64,000 bases of DNA. Origin: Streptomyces sp. NBC_00536. GTDB taxonomy: Bacteria; Actinomycetota; Actinomycetes; Streptomycetales; Streptomycetaceae. The notes under the pieces were generated by a model. The model made no database searches. It was not told where the DNA came from and was given only the letters and a program-made list of their open reading frames with translations. Of this stretch, positions 55,945-63,900 are shown piece by piece. The position numbers and the translations under genes were made by a program. The stretch is from positions 6,200,001 through 6,264,000 of the forward strand of contig NZ_CP107819.1 in NCBI RefSeq assembly GCF_036346295.1, given 5' to 3'. Numbering within the stretch: position 1 is the stretch's first letter; each line of letters opens with the position of its first letter.

Positions 55945-57357
55945 GTGCGACCGATGACCGCGAAGATCTTTGCAGTCGACTCGGTACGACCCGTCGACGA
56001 GTTCGAGCAGGACGCCCTCCGCGTCGCCGATGTGATCCGCGAACGCGGAGTCGGCCTCGGCGACCGGGTCATGCTGAAGGCCGGCAACTCGGCGAGCTAC
56101 GTCTGTGTGCTGTACGCGCTGATGCACGTCGGCGCCTCGATCGTCCTCGTCGACCAGCAGGAACACAGGGAGGAGACCCGCCGCATCGCGCTGCGCACCG
56201 GCGTCAAGGTCACCTTCGTCGACGACGAGACCCCGATCGACCAGGAAGCCGACCCCATCCACCTGTACGAGCTGATGGTGGCGACCGAGAACCGCCCGCC
56301 GCTCGACAGCGCCCTGTCGTTCGACGCCTGGGGCGAGCTGTCCGACGGCCTCATCATGTGGACCTCGGGCTCCACCGGATCGCCCAAGGGCGTGGTCAAG
56401 TCCGGCGGAAAGTTCCTGACCAACCTACGGCGCAACGCCCATCAGGTCGGCCACCGTCCCGACGACGTCCTGATGCCCCTGCTGCCGTTCGCCCACCAGT
56501 ACGGCCTGTCGATGGTGCTCATCGCCTACCTCACCCGCTGCTCCCTGGTGATCGCCCCCTACCGGCGGCTGGACCGCGCGCTGCGCATGGCCCGCGACTC
56601 CGGCACCACCGTCATCGACGCGACCCCCTCCAGCTACCGGAGCATCCTGGGCCTGGTGACCAGGAAGCCGGCCCTGCGCGCACACCTGGCCGGCACCCGG
56701 ATGTTCTGTGTCGGCGCGGCCCCGCTCGACGCGCCGCTGGTGGAGAGCTACGTACAGGAGTTCGGCCTGCCGCTGCTCGACAGCTACGGCTCGACCGAGC
56801 TGAACAACATCGCCTTCGCCACCCTCGACAACCCGGTCTCCTGCGGCCGCGCCATGGAGGGCATCGCCCTGCGGATCGTCGACGAGGACGGCCGCGAGCT
56901 GGCGGCCGGGCAGCCGGGCGAGATCGAGGTCGACACCCCCGACGCACTCGAAGGGCAGATAGCCGACGACGGTTCGATCGTTCCCGCGGCCACCGGCTGG
57001 CAGCGCACGGGCGACCTCGGCCACCTCGACGCGGACGGCAACCTCTACGTCCTGGGACGCAAGTTCGCCGTGCACCGCATGGGCTACACGCTCTATCCCG
57101 AGCTGATCGAGCGCAAGGTCGCCGCCGAGGGCTGCCCCACCCGGATCGTGCCCCTGCCCGACGAACTGCGGGGCTCCCAGCTGGTCTTCTTCGTCGAGGA
57201 CGAGGAGCAGCGGGACGCCGGTTACTGGCGGGAGCGGCTGTGCGCGCTGCTGCCCGCCTTCGAGCAGCCCAACAAGGTGATCGTGCTGGAGCAGTTCCCG
57301 CTCAACCGCAACGGCAAGCCGGACAAGAAGGAGCTGACGCGGCTGGCCGCCGAATAG
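55945..57357 (+). CDS. Class I adenylate-forming acyl/amino acid ligase, probable starter activation
   Basis: Protein of 470 residues. GTG 55945 follows AGAGGAAGGA (55931-55940); an ATG nine bases later (55954) is the alternative. Motifs: WTSGSTGSPKG (residues 139-149, phosphate loop), YGSTE (281-285), TGDLGHLDADGNLYVLGRKF (355 on) and NRNGKPDKKEL, with the catalytic Lys near 458. It is shorter than most acyl-CoA ligases and has no carrier domain, so it passes its acyl adenylate to CoA or a separate carrier protein. It is the last gene of the rml operon, 68 bp after the thioesterase-like gene and just before a strong terminator. With the flavin monooxygenase and discrete acyltransferase it matches the arginine-derived 4-guanidinobutyryl activation route known from linear polyene and large polyol clusters. 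The substrate is inferred; a different amino or carboxylic acid is possible. Confidence 0.88.
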   Translation: MRPMTAKIFAVDSVRPVDEFEQDALRVADVIRERGVGLGDRVMLKAGNSASYVCVLYALMHVGASIVLVDQQEHREETRRIALRTGVKVTFVDDETPIDQEADPIHLYELMVATENRPPLDSALSFDAWGELSDGLIMWTSGSTGSPKGVVKSGGKFLTNLRRNAHQVGHRPDDVLMPLLPFAHQYGLSMVLIAYLTRCSLVIAPYRRLDRALRMARDSGTTVIDATPSSYRSILGLVTRKPALRAHLAGTRMFCVGAAPLDAPLVESYVQEFGLPLLDSYGSTELNNIAFATLDNPVSCGRAMEGIALRIVDEDGRELAAGQPGEIEVDTPDALEGQIADDGSIVPAATGWQRTGDLGHLDADGNLYVLGRKFAVHRMGYTLYPELIERKVAAEGCPTRIVPLPDELRGSQLVFFVEDEEQRDAGYWRERLCALLPAFEQPNKVIVLEQFPLNRNGKPDKKELTRLAAE

Positions 57358-57364
57358 GCACCGG

Positions 57365-57420
57365 CCGGACGCGCCGATGGCGCCCCCACCCGCGGGTGGG
57401 GGCGCCATCGGCATGTCCGG
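57365..57420. terminator. Very long hairpin between convergent operons
   Basis: Arms 57373-57391 and 57394-57412 are perfect 19-bp reverse complements. After a 2-nt mismatch on each side, CCGGAC (57365-57370) pairs with GTCCGG (57415-57420). It lies 7 bp after the ligase stop and 13 bp before the convergent amine oxidase stop, so it should act in both directions. Confidence 0.92.
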
Positions 57421-57433
57421 GGCGTGTGCCCCC

Positions 57434-59095
57434 CTAGCCTTCGTAGGGGAGGTCGAGGGGAGCCAGCGCGTCGAAGAGGTCACCGGGGCCCGGATTGCCG
57501 GGAGGGGTGGCCCCGCCCAGGTGGTCCAGTACGCCCCACACCGCGTTCAGCGCCGTCGTGACGGCGCCCTCCGCGAAGCCCGCCGTCCAGGACACGTCGT
57601 CGCCGCACAGGAAGAAGCCGCGCTCGGCCCGCGGCAGCCCACGCTGCATGAACTGCGTGAACAGCCTGCGCTGGTAGCGGTACTGGCCCGGCAGATTGGA
57701 CTTGAACGCGCCCATGAAGTGCGGCTCGCTCTCCCAGGTGATGGTGATCGGATCACCGATGACGTGGGAGCGGATGTCGACACCGGGATAGATCACGCCG
57801 AGCTTCTCCAGCAGCACGTCCAGCCGCTCGGCGGCGCTCAGCGTCGCCATCTTCAGCGAGTCGTCGTTCCAGGTGTACGACAGGCACATCACGCCGGGGC
57901 GGTCCGGTCCGTCGTCGAAGAGATAGACCCCGCGCGGCATCCGGTCCGTGAGCGTCATGCTCATCACCGGACGGCCGGTCCGCGGGTCCGTGTCGTTCCA
58001 GAAGGGCCGGTCGGCCAGGACGAACAGTTTCGAGGCGCCCATGTAGTGGGTGCGCTCCACCGCGGTCCACAGCGGCTGCGTCAGCAGCGCCGGATCGCAC
58101 GCGACCCGGTTCAGCAGGGTCCACACGTGCGGGGTGTACACCACCGCCGCGAACCGCTCCCGGTGCCCGTCGGCGTCGGTGACGAGGAAGCCGTCACCGT
58201 CCCTGGCCACGGCCCGTACCCGCGGCCGGGCCGTCCCGCCGTGCAGGGAGGCGAGAGAGGTGCCGGCCGGCCAGTGCGCGCAGTCCCGCGGCCGGTGCTC
58301 CCACAGCCCGCGCGGCACCCGCTGGGAGCCGCCCTCGATGGCGACCTGGTTGTCGTCCGCCTCGGTGTAGACCACGCGCAGGATCTCGAGGAGCGAGTTG
58401 GGGAAGTCGGTGTCCCAGCCGCCGGTGCCGAACCCCACCTGCCCGAAGATCTCCCGGTGCCGGAAGGACGCGAACGCCGAACTGGTCGCGAGGAAACCGT
58501 AGAAGGACTGGTCGTCGAACTCCCTGACCAGCCGGTTCCAGATCTGTTTCACCGTCTCGACGTCGCGGCGCCGGATCGCGTCCCGCATGGTCGCCAGCTC
58601 GGCCCGCTCCTGCAGGGCCTTCTCCCAGGCCGCGGCCACCTCCTGGTACACATCGGGGAGTTGCTCCGCGGTCCGCGCGGTGTGCCGTTCGCCGCCGAGG
58701 TCGATGAGGGTGCTCGGGGTGCTCGCCGCCAGCGGGTTGGGGAAGGGGCTGGTGCGCAGCCCCAGCAGATCGATGTAGTGGAACAGGGAGCGCGCGGAGA
58801 GCGGGAAGCGCATCGCCCCCATCTCCGCCACCAGGCCGGGCTGCCCGGGGAAGGGCACCGAGCGCATCCGGCCGCCCAGTTGCTCCGCCTCGTACAGGAC
58901 CGGGCGCAGGCCCAGCCGCATCAGTTCGTACGCGGCGGTCATCCCCGCCATTCCCCCGCCGACCACGGCCACCGGAGTACCGGCGCGCTCGGGCGGAAGG
59001 GTGCCGAGCCCGTCCGGATGGCGCAGCCAGCCGTCGTAGGAGAACGGGAAGTCGGGCACGAGCATGGTGGTCGGAGCCGGACTGAATGACGTCAT
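57434..59095 (-). CDS. FAD-dependent amine oxidase / amino acid 2-monooxygenase
   Basis: Protein of 553 residues from the ATG at 59095, which has AGAGG about 8 nt upstream; the frame is open to 59170. The FAD-binding dinucleotide fold is clear: VAVVGGGMAGMTAAYEL (GGGMAG at residues 46-51), the ribose-binding Glu69 and GGRMRS. The C-terminal FAD segment reads CGDDVSWTAGFAEGAVTTALNAVWG, characteristic of the tryptophan 2-monooxygenase/flavin amine oxidase group rather than simple amine oxidases. Such enzymes oxidatively decarboxylate an L-amino acid to the amide one carbon shorter. In several polyketide clusters the arginine version makes 4-guanidinobutanamide, the precursor of guanidino- or aminobutyryl starters. 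That substrate fits the ligase and acyltransferase here, but Lys, Phe or Trp cannot be excluded. It is transcribed alone, from its own promoter, and ends at a shared hairpin. Confidence 0.9.
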   Translation of the reverse strand: MTSFSPAPTTMLVPDFPFSYDGWLRHPDGLGTLPPERAGTPVAVVGGGMAGMTAAYELMRLGLRPVLYEAEQLGGRMRSVPFPGQPGLVAEMGAMRFPLSARSLFHYIDLLGLRTSPFPNPLAASTPSTLIDLGGERHTARTAEQLPDVYQEVAAAWEKALQERAELATMRDAIRRRDVETVKQIWNRLVREFDDQSFYGFLATSSAFASFRHREIFGQVGFGTGGWDTDFPNSLLEILRVVYTEADDNQVAIEGGSQRVPRGLWEHRPRDCAHWPAGTSLASLHGGTARPRVRAVARDGDGFLVTDADGHRERFAAVVYTPHVWTLLNRVACDPALLTQPLWTAVERTHYMGASKLFVLADRPFWNDTDPRTGRPVMSMTLTDRMPRGVYLFDDGPDRPGVMCLSYTWNDDSLKMATLSAAERLDVLLEKLGVIYPGVDIRSHVIGDPITITWESEPHFMGAFKSNLPGQYRYQRRLFTQFMQRGLPRAERGFFLCGDDVSWTAGFAEGAVTTALNAVWGVLDHLGGATPPGNPGPGDLFDALAPLDLPYEG

Positions 59096-59236
59096 CTGGA
59101 AAACCTCTCGGGCCGGTTCGGCATCGCTTCCAGGGAAACCGGAGACATTCCGAGCTGAGCCGGAAATCACGGCGTCGAGCCGGGCCCCGCGAGGCGGGGC
59201 ATCGAAGCGGTCGCGCGCTCTCGGTCCGGTGACCCC

Positions 59237-59265
59237 ACGCTATTTACCGGCGGTTGACGTCACAA
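59237..59265 (-). promoter_or_regulatory. Candidate promoter of the amine oxidase gene
   Basis: On the minus strand, TTGTGA (59265-59260) and TAGCGT (59242-59237) are 17 bp apart. A start near 59230 would leave a leader of about 135 nt before the ATG at 59095. The -10 resembles that of the rml promoter (TAGCAT). Confidence 0.5.
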
Positions 59266-59289
59266 CCCCAGCCCACCCCTATCCACCCC
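59266..59289 (-). promoter_or_regulatory. G-rich motif directly upstream of the amine oxidase -35
   Basis: The minus strand has GGGG, TAGGGG and GGGG runs, each about 7 nt apart, ending one base before the candidate -35. The TAGGGG core matches the array at 51433-51520, suggesting the same regulator acts on both promoters. Confidence 0.4.
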
Positions 59290-59314
59290 GGTAACGGGCC
59301 GTGCCCGGACGGCT

Positions 59315-60010
59315 TTACCGCGTGGTCGCCACGCGAAAGGCGGGCAAGGTGATGGCCGTCACGATGATGCCGCGGTCCGAGAGCCAACGGCCCGTGAACG
59401 CATTCACCGGCAGGCCGTCGGGACCGGGCCGCGGACGCAGAATTCGGGCCCTGAACGTGCCCTGCGGCCGGCCGGCCGGGCCGACCTCGTGGCGGAAGGA
59501 GATGTCGGCGTCGTCGAAATCCAGCTCCGTGCCCATCAGCGGAAACCAGGTCTTGTATACGGCTTCTTTGGCGCTGAACAGCAGCCGGTCCCGGCGCAGC
59601 TGTTCCCAGTAGCCCCCCGAGCGCGCCCAGGCCAGCTCGCGCGGCAGCGCGATCGACTCCAATACCCCTTCGGGCAGGGGCAGATCGGGCTCCGCGTCGA
59701 TTCCGATCATCGCCAGGTCGGTGTCCCGTGCGAGGACGGCGGCCCGGTAGTTGGTGCAGTGGGTCATGCTGCCGACCACGCCGTCGGGCCACTGGGGCAC
59801 ATTGCGCACCCCGGGCAGTACCGGAGCCGACGGCAGCCCCAGTGCGGCGAGGGCGCGCCGCGCGCACGCCCGTACGGTGGCGAACTCCTCGCGGCGCAGA
59901 TCCGTCGTCAGGGCGACCAGCGCCGCCTCCTCCGGGTAGAGCAGCGCCGATCCGTCCGGCCCGAAGGCCTCGCTCGCGACCGCTCCTTCGGGGAGCAGTT
60001 CCTCGATCAC
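59315..60010 (-). CDS. Sfp/Svp-type 4'-phosphopantetheinyl transferase
   Basis: Protein of 231 residues from GTG 60010, preceded by AGGAG at a spacing of 8. The frame extends further upstream, but that part lies inside the metallophosphoesterase gene. Motifs of the EntD/Svp branch: VGSMTHCTNYRAA, the Mg-binding GIDAE, and FSAKEAVYKTW carrying the second acidic residue and Lys. It transfers the phosphopantetheine arm of CoA to the Ser of carrier domains and would activate the ACPs of the PKS here. Streptomyces Svp-type enzymes are promiscuous, so it could also serve other pathways. The GTG overlaps the stop of the upstream metallophosphoesterase (GTGA), so the two are translationally coupled. 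The PPTase plus metallophosphoesterase pairing is also known elsewhere in streptomycete chromosomes. Confidence 0.95.
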   Translation of the reverse strand: MIEELLPEGAVASEAFGPDGSALLYPEEAALVALTTDLRREEFATVRACARRALAALGLPSAPVLPGVRNVPQWPDGVVGSMTHCTNYRAAVLARDTDLAMIGIDAEPDLPLPEGVLESIALPRELAWARSGGYWEQLRRDRLLFSAKEAVYKTWFPLMGTELDFDDADISFRHEVGPAGRPQGTFRARILRPRPGPDGLPVNAFTGRWLSDRGIIVTAITLPAFRVATTR

Positions 60011-60948
60011 GTCCGTGTCTCCTGCGGTTCGGTCCCGGCGGCGGTCTCCGGCTCCGGGGTGTACGGCAGGATCTGCCGCAGCAGTCCCTTGGGATGGCCG
60101 CGCCGGCGCCACTCGCGCGGATAGCCGATCGACACCTCCTCGAACCGCACCCCGTCGTACCAGGTGGTCCTGGGAATGTGCAGGTGCCCGTACACCACGG
60201 CGGCCGTGGTGAACCTGCGGTGCCAGTCGGCGGTCAGCACCGTGCCGCACCACTGCGCGAACTCCGGGTGCCACAGCACGTCCGTGGGCTCGCGCACCAG
60301 CGGGAAGTGGTTGACCAGCACCAGCGGCACCGACGGATCGTGCGCCACCAGCCGCCGCCGGGTCGCGGCGACGCGGGCCCGGCACCAGTCGTCACGGGTC
60401 CGGTACGGGTCGGGGTGGAGCAGGTACTCGTCCGTGCACACCACACCCGCCTCGTGCGCCCGGGCCAGCGACTCCTCCTTGGTCGAGGTGCCCGCCACCC
60501 GGAACGTGTAGTCGTACAGCAGGAACAGCGGGGCGACCGCGACCGGGCCTCCGGGGCCCTCCCACACCGGCCACGGGTCCTCGGGCGTGACCACGCCCAG
60601 CCCCCGGCACATCTCCACCAGGTACCGGTAGCGCTCCTCGCCGCGCAGCTGCACCGTGTCCTCGCGCGGGGTCCACAGCTCGTGGTTGCCCGGCGCCCAC
60701 ACGACCTTGGCGAACCGCCCGGCCAGCAGGCGCAGCGCCCACTCGATGTCCTCGGTCAGCTCGCCGACGTCCCCGGCCACGATCAGCCAGTCGTCCTTGT
60801 GGGACGGGCGCAGCGACTCGGTGATGGGCCGGTTGTCGGCCATCCCGATGTGCAGATCGCTCACCGCGAGCAGCCGGGGGCCGGCCTCCCGGGCCGGGGC
60901 GGGGGCGGGCGCGGCCGCCGTGAGGGGGTCAGGCGGTATGTGCGACAT
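60007..60948 (-). CDS. Calcineurin-like metallophosphoesterase
   Basis: Protein of 313 residues with the full metal-binding set: SDLHIG, AGDVGE, PGNHELW, LVNHFPL and GHLHIPRT, all in the usual order. The first 20 residues are Ala/Pro-rich and probably flexible. There is no signal peptide, so it is cytoplasmic. Its start lies inside the end of the LAL regulator gene (20-bp overlap), and its stop overlaps the PPTase start by 4 bp, so regulator, phosphoesterase and PPTase should be co-translated. The substrate is unknown. Because this family is repeatedly found next to PPTases, a role in carrier-protein or CoA/phosphopantetheine turnover is possible, but that is inference. Confidence 0.9.
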   Translation of the reverse strand: MSHIPPDPLTAAAPAPAPAREAGPRLLAVSDLHIGMADNRPITESLRPSHKDDWLIVAGDVGELTEDIEWALRLLAGRFAKVVWAPGNHELWTPREDTVQLRGEERYRYLVEMCRGLGVVTPEDPWPVWEGPGGPVAVAPLFLLYDYTFRVAGTSTKEESLARAHEAGVVCTDEYLLHPDPYRTRDDWCRARVAATRRRLVAHDPSVPLVLVNHFPLVREPTDVLWHPEFAQWCGTVLTADWHRRFTTAAVVYGHLHIPRTTWYDGVRFEEVSIGYPREWRRRGHPKGLLRQILPYTPEPETAAGTEPQETRT

Positions 60949-63900
60949 CGATATCCAAACTGACCGGAAGGTCCTGTCGGTGCGTGATGTTGATCTTCCG
61001 GTAGACCCGGGTCAGATGCTGCTCGACCGTGCTGACGGTGATGAAGAGCTTGGCCCCGATCTCCCGGTTCGTGTAACCGTGGGCCGCCAGCGCCGCCACC
61101 TTGCGCTCCGCGTCCGTCAGCGACGACACCGCGGCGGACGGGGGGCGCGCGGCATCGGCCGGAGCGGCGGGGCGCGGCTGTGCGGCGGGCGGCGAGGGCT
61201 GGCTCGGCTGCAGGGAGCGGTACAGCTCCCGGGCGCCGCAGCCCTTGGCGATCCGCCACGCCCTACGGGTGTGCACCTTGCCCTGGGCCGGGTCGCCGAG
61301 CTGCTTGTACGCCTGCCCGAGATCGGTCAGCGCGCGGGCCAGCTCGTACCAGTCGCTGTCCTCCTGGAGCAGCGCGACCGCCTGCGCGAGCAGCGCCGGA
61401 CGCTCGCGGAGCGGCCGGGCCGCCGCGAGCACCCGCAGCGCGTGTCCGCGCACCCGCTGCCCGGCGTCCCCGGCGAGCTGTTCCCTGGCGAAACGTTCCG
61501 CCTGTTCGCGGCTGCCCAGCGCCAGCCAGGCTTCGGCGACGCCGACCCGCCAGGGCACCAGCGTCGACCGGTCCATGCCCCAGCGGCGCATCAGCTCGCC
61601 GCAGGCCGTGAAGTCGGTCAGCGCCGCGTGATGGCGTCCGGTGGCCAGCTGGTGCCGGCCGCGCGCGTACAGATAGTGCAGCCCGTAGCGCGTCGTGAGC
61701 ATCTCCTCGGGCACCGGGCGGTCCACCAGCTCCGCCGCCGCCTCGTGATCGCCCATCGCCGTCCGCGCCTCGATGAGGGCCGACAGCGGCATCCCGATGC
61801 CCACGCCCCAGCCGTGCGGCGGCAGTTGGTCCAGCGCCATCTCCGCCAGCCGCCTGGTCTCCGCCAGATGGCCCCGGCGCAGGGACATGTGCGCGCGCAG
61901 CGCCCGCAGCACCGCGGTCCACCCCGGTGCCTTGCGGTCCGCCGCCTCCACGAGTAGCCGGTCGGCCCACAGCGTCGCCGTGGCCAGCCGGTCCGCGTAG
62001 AAGAGCGTCAGCAGGCACGCGCGCAGCCCGAGGTGGGTCTCCTCCGTCAGCCGCGTGGCGGCCAGCGTCCGCTCGGCGCTCTCGGCGAAGTCCTCCGTAG
62101 CCGCGTCCGTGTCGGCGTCCGAGTCCCGCGCCCCCTCGCCGCCGCACAGCACGCCGTGCAGCACCCTCGCCGGGGTCAGGGGGCTCTCCTCAAGCGCCGA
62201 CGGACGCTCGCCCCCGCCGTGTGCCGGGGCCGGTCCGCCGTCCCCCATGTGTTCGAGCAGCGTCGGATACGTGCAGGCCAGGGCGAGCCGCAGGGTCCCC
62301 AGCTCGGTGGCGAGCCGGGCGTCGGGCGACCGGTGCAGTACGCCGACGACCTGGCGGATCGCGGCGGCCGCGTCGTCCATCCAGCCGTTCCACAGCAGGT
62401 CGTAGACCAGCCGCACCGTGTCGACGGGCGGCAGCAGGCCGTTGCGTACGGCCCCCAGCAGCGAACGCAGCTGCTGCGGCCACGCGGACGGCTGGACCCG
62501 CCAGATGAACTTGGCCAGATCCGCCCGCAGCAGCAACCGCTCGGTCTCGTCACGGCAGCAGCTCTCCGCCATCCGCAGACAGCGCACCGCGAACCCCACC
62601 CGTTGCATGGCCAGCGCCGCACGCGCGGCCTCGCTCAGCACCCGCGGCACCCACTCCTCGTCGGGAGCGCGCATCTCATGGCTGAGCAGCTGGGCCGCGA
62701 CGATCAACGGCGCAGCCCCGTCCTCGTACAGCAGCACGGCCGCCCGCTGGCGCAGCCGCGTCGCCGCGTCATCGGTCAGGCTCTCCACCACCGCGGTCTG
62801 CACGCTGCCGTGCCGGAACCTGCCCTTCTCCAGGACCCCCGCCTCGTGGAGGGCGGTGACCACCTGCTCCGCGGTCCACTCCTCGACCTCCACGAGCCGG
62901 GCGAGCAGCGACATCGATCCGACGCCGCCCAGCAGGGCGATGCCCTGGGCCACCCGCAGACCGTCGGATCCCGTGCGGTGCACACAGATCAGTGCACTCT
63001 GCAGGAACTGTTCGCCCGCGTGGGGCGGCCCGCCGAAGACGTCCTCGACCCCGGCCGACGCGGGGCCCGCACCGGGCGCGTCCCGCTTGCCGTCGAGGGG
63101 GACGTCGACGTCGAGGTCCGTGTCCGCGGCGATGTCGACATCGATGTCGAGGTCGATGTCGATGCCGAGGCGGGTGCCCGCGCCGCCGTCGTCCTCGATG
63201 CCCTCGACGTCCGCGGCGTCCAGCGGGTCCACCGCGCTCATCGGGGTCACGGAGAACCGGCCGTCCACGACGGCCGACGGGCGCGGGTGGTCCTTGGCGT
63301 CCGGGCCGCCCGCCGAAAGCCGCTGCCGGCTGAGGTGGTCCTCGATGAGCCCGTGGACGAGCAGGGGGTTGCCGCCGGTCGCCGCGTGGACGGAGGCGGC
63401 CAGCGGAGCGCGCCGTGAGGCGTGGGCGGCGGGCTTCTTCGGGCCGGCCTCCAGGGCCCGGGCCGCGAGCAGCCGGGCGACGCCGTCGACGCTGAGCGGA
63501 CTCAGCCGGACGTGCACCCCCCGCAGCTGGTACAGCAGTTCCTCCAGGATGACCGGCGGCGTGCCGCCCACGTCCGGGCCGCGGGTCACCATCAGCGACA
63601 TCATCGCGCCCGAGGCGGGCGCCCGGAGCAGCGCGTGGGCGAGGCAGTACAGCGACTGCGGGTCGGCGTACTGCACGTCGTCGACGACGATCAGTACGGG
63701 CCCCCGCGCGCGGACCTCGGCGAGCTGGAGGTGGAAGGCCATGAGGATCTCGGCGGGGACCGGCTCCGACGTCGGCCGCGGCGCCGAGTCCAGCGTCGCG
63801 TCCGGGCCGGCCGACGGGTGGAGCGGCAGCCGGTCTGAGACGGCCTGCGCGTCGCGCACCAGCTGCTCCACCACGCCGAACGGCATCGCCTGTTCCGCCG

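Noticed and set aside
48239..59095. Beta-amino acid macrolactam starter system (VinK/VinN type)
   Set aside because: No stand-alone carrier protein, second ligase, aminopeptidase or PLP enzyme is present, and the flavin monooxygenase fits the arginine-type route better. It cannot be fully excluded without flanking DNA.
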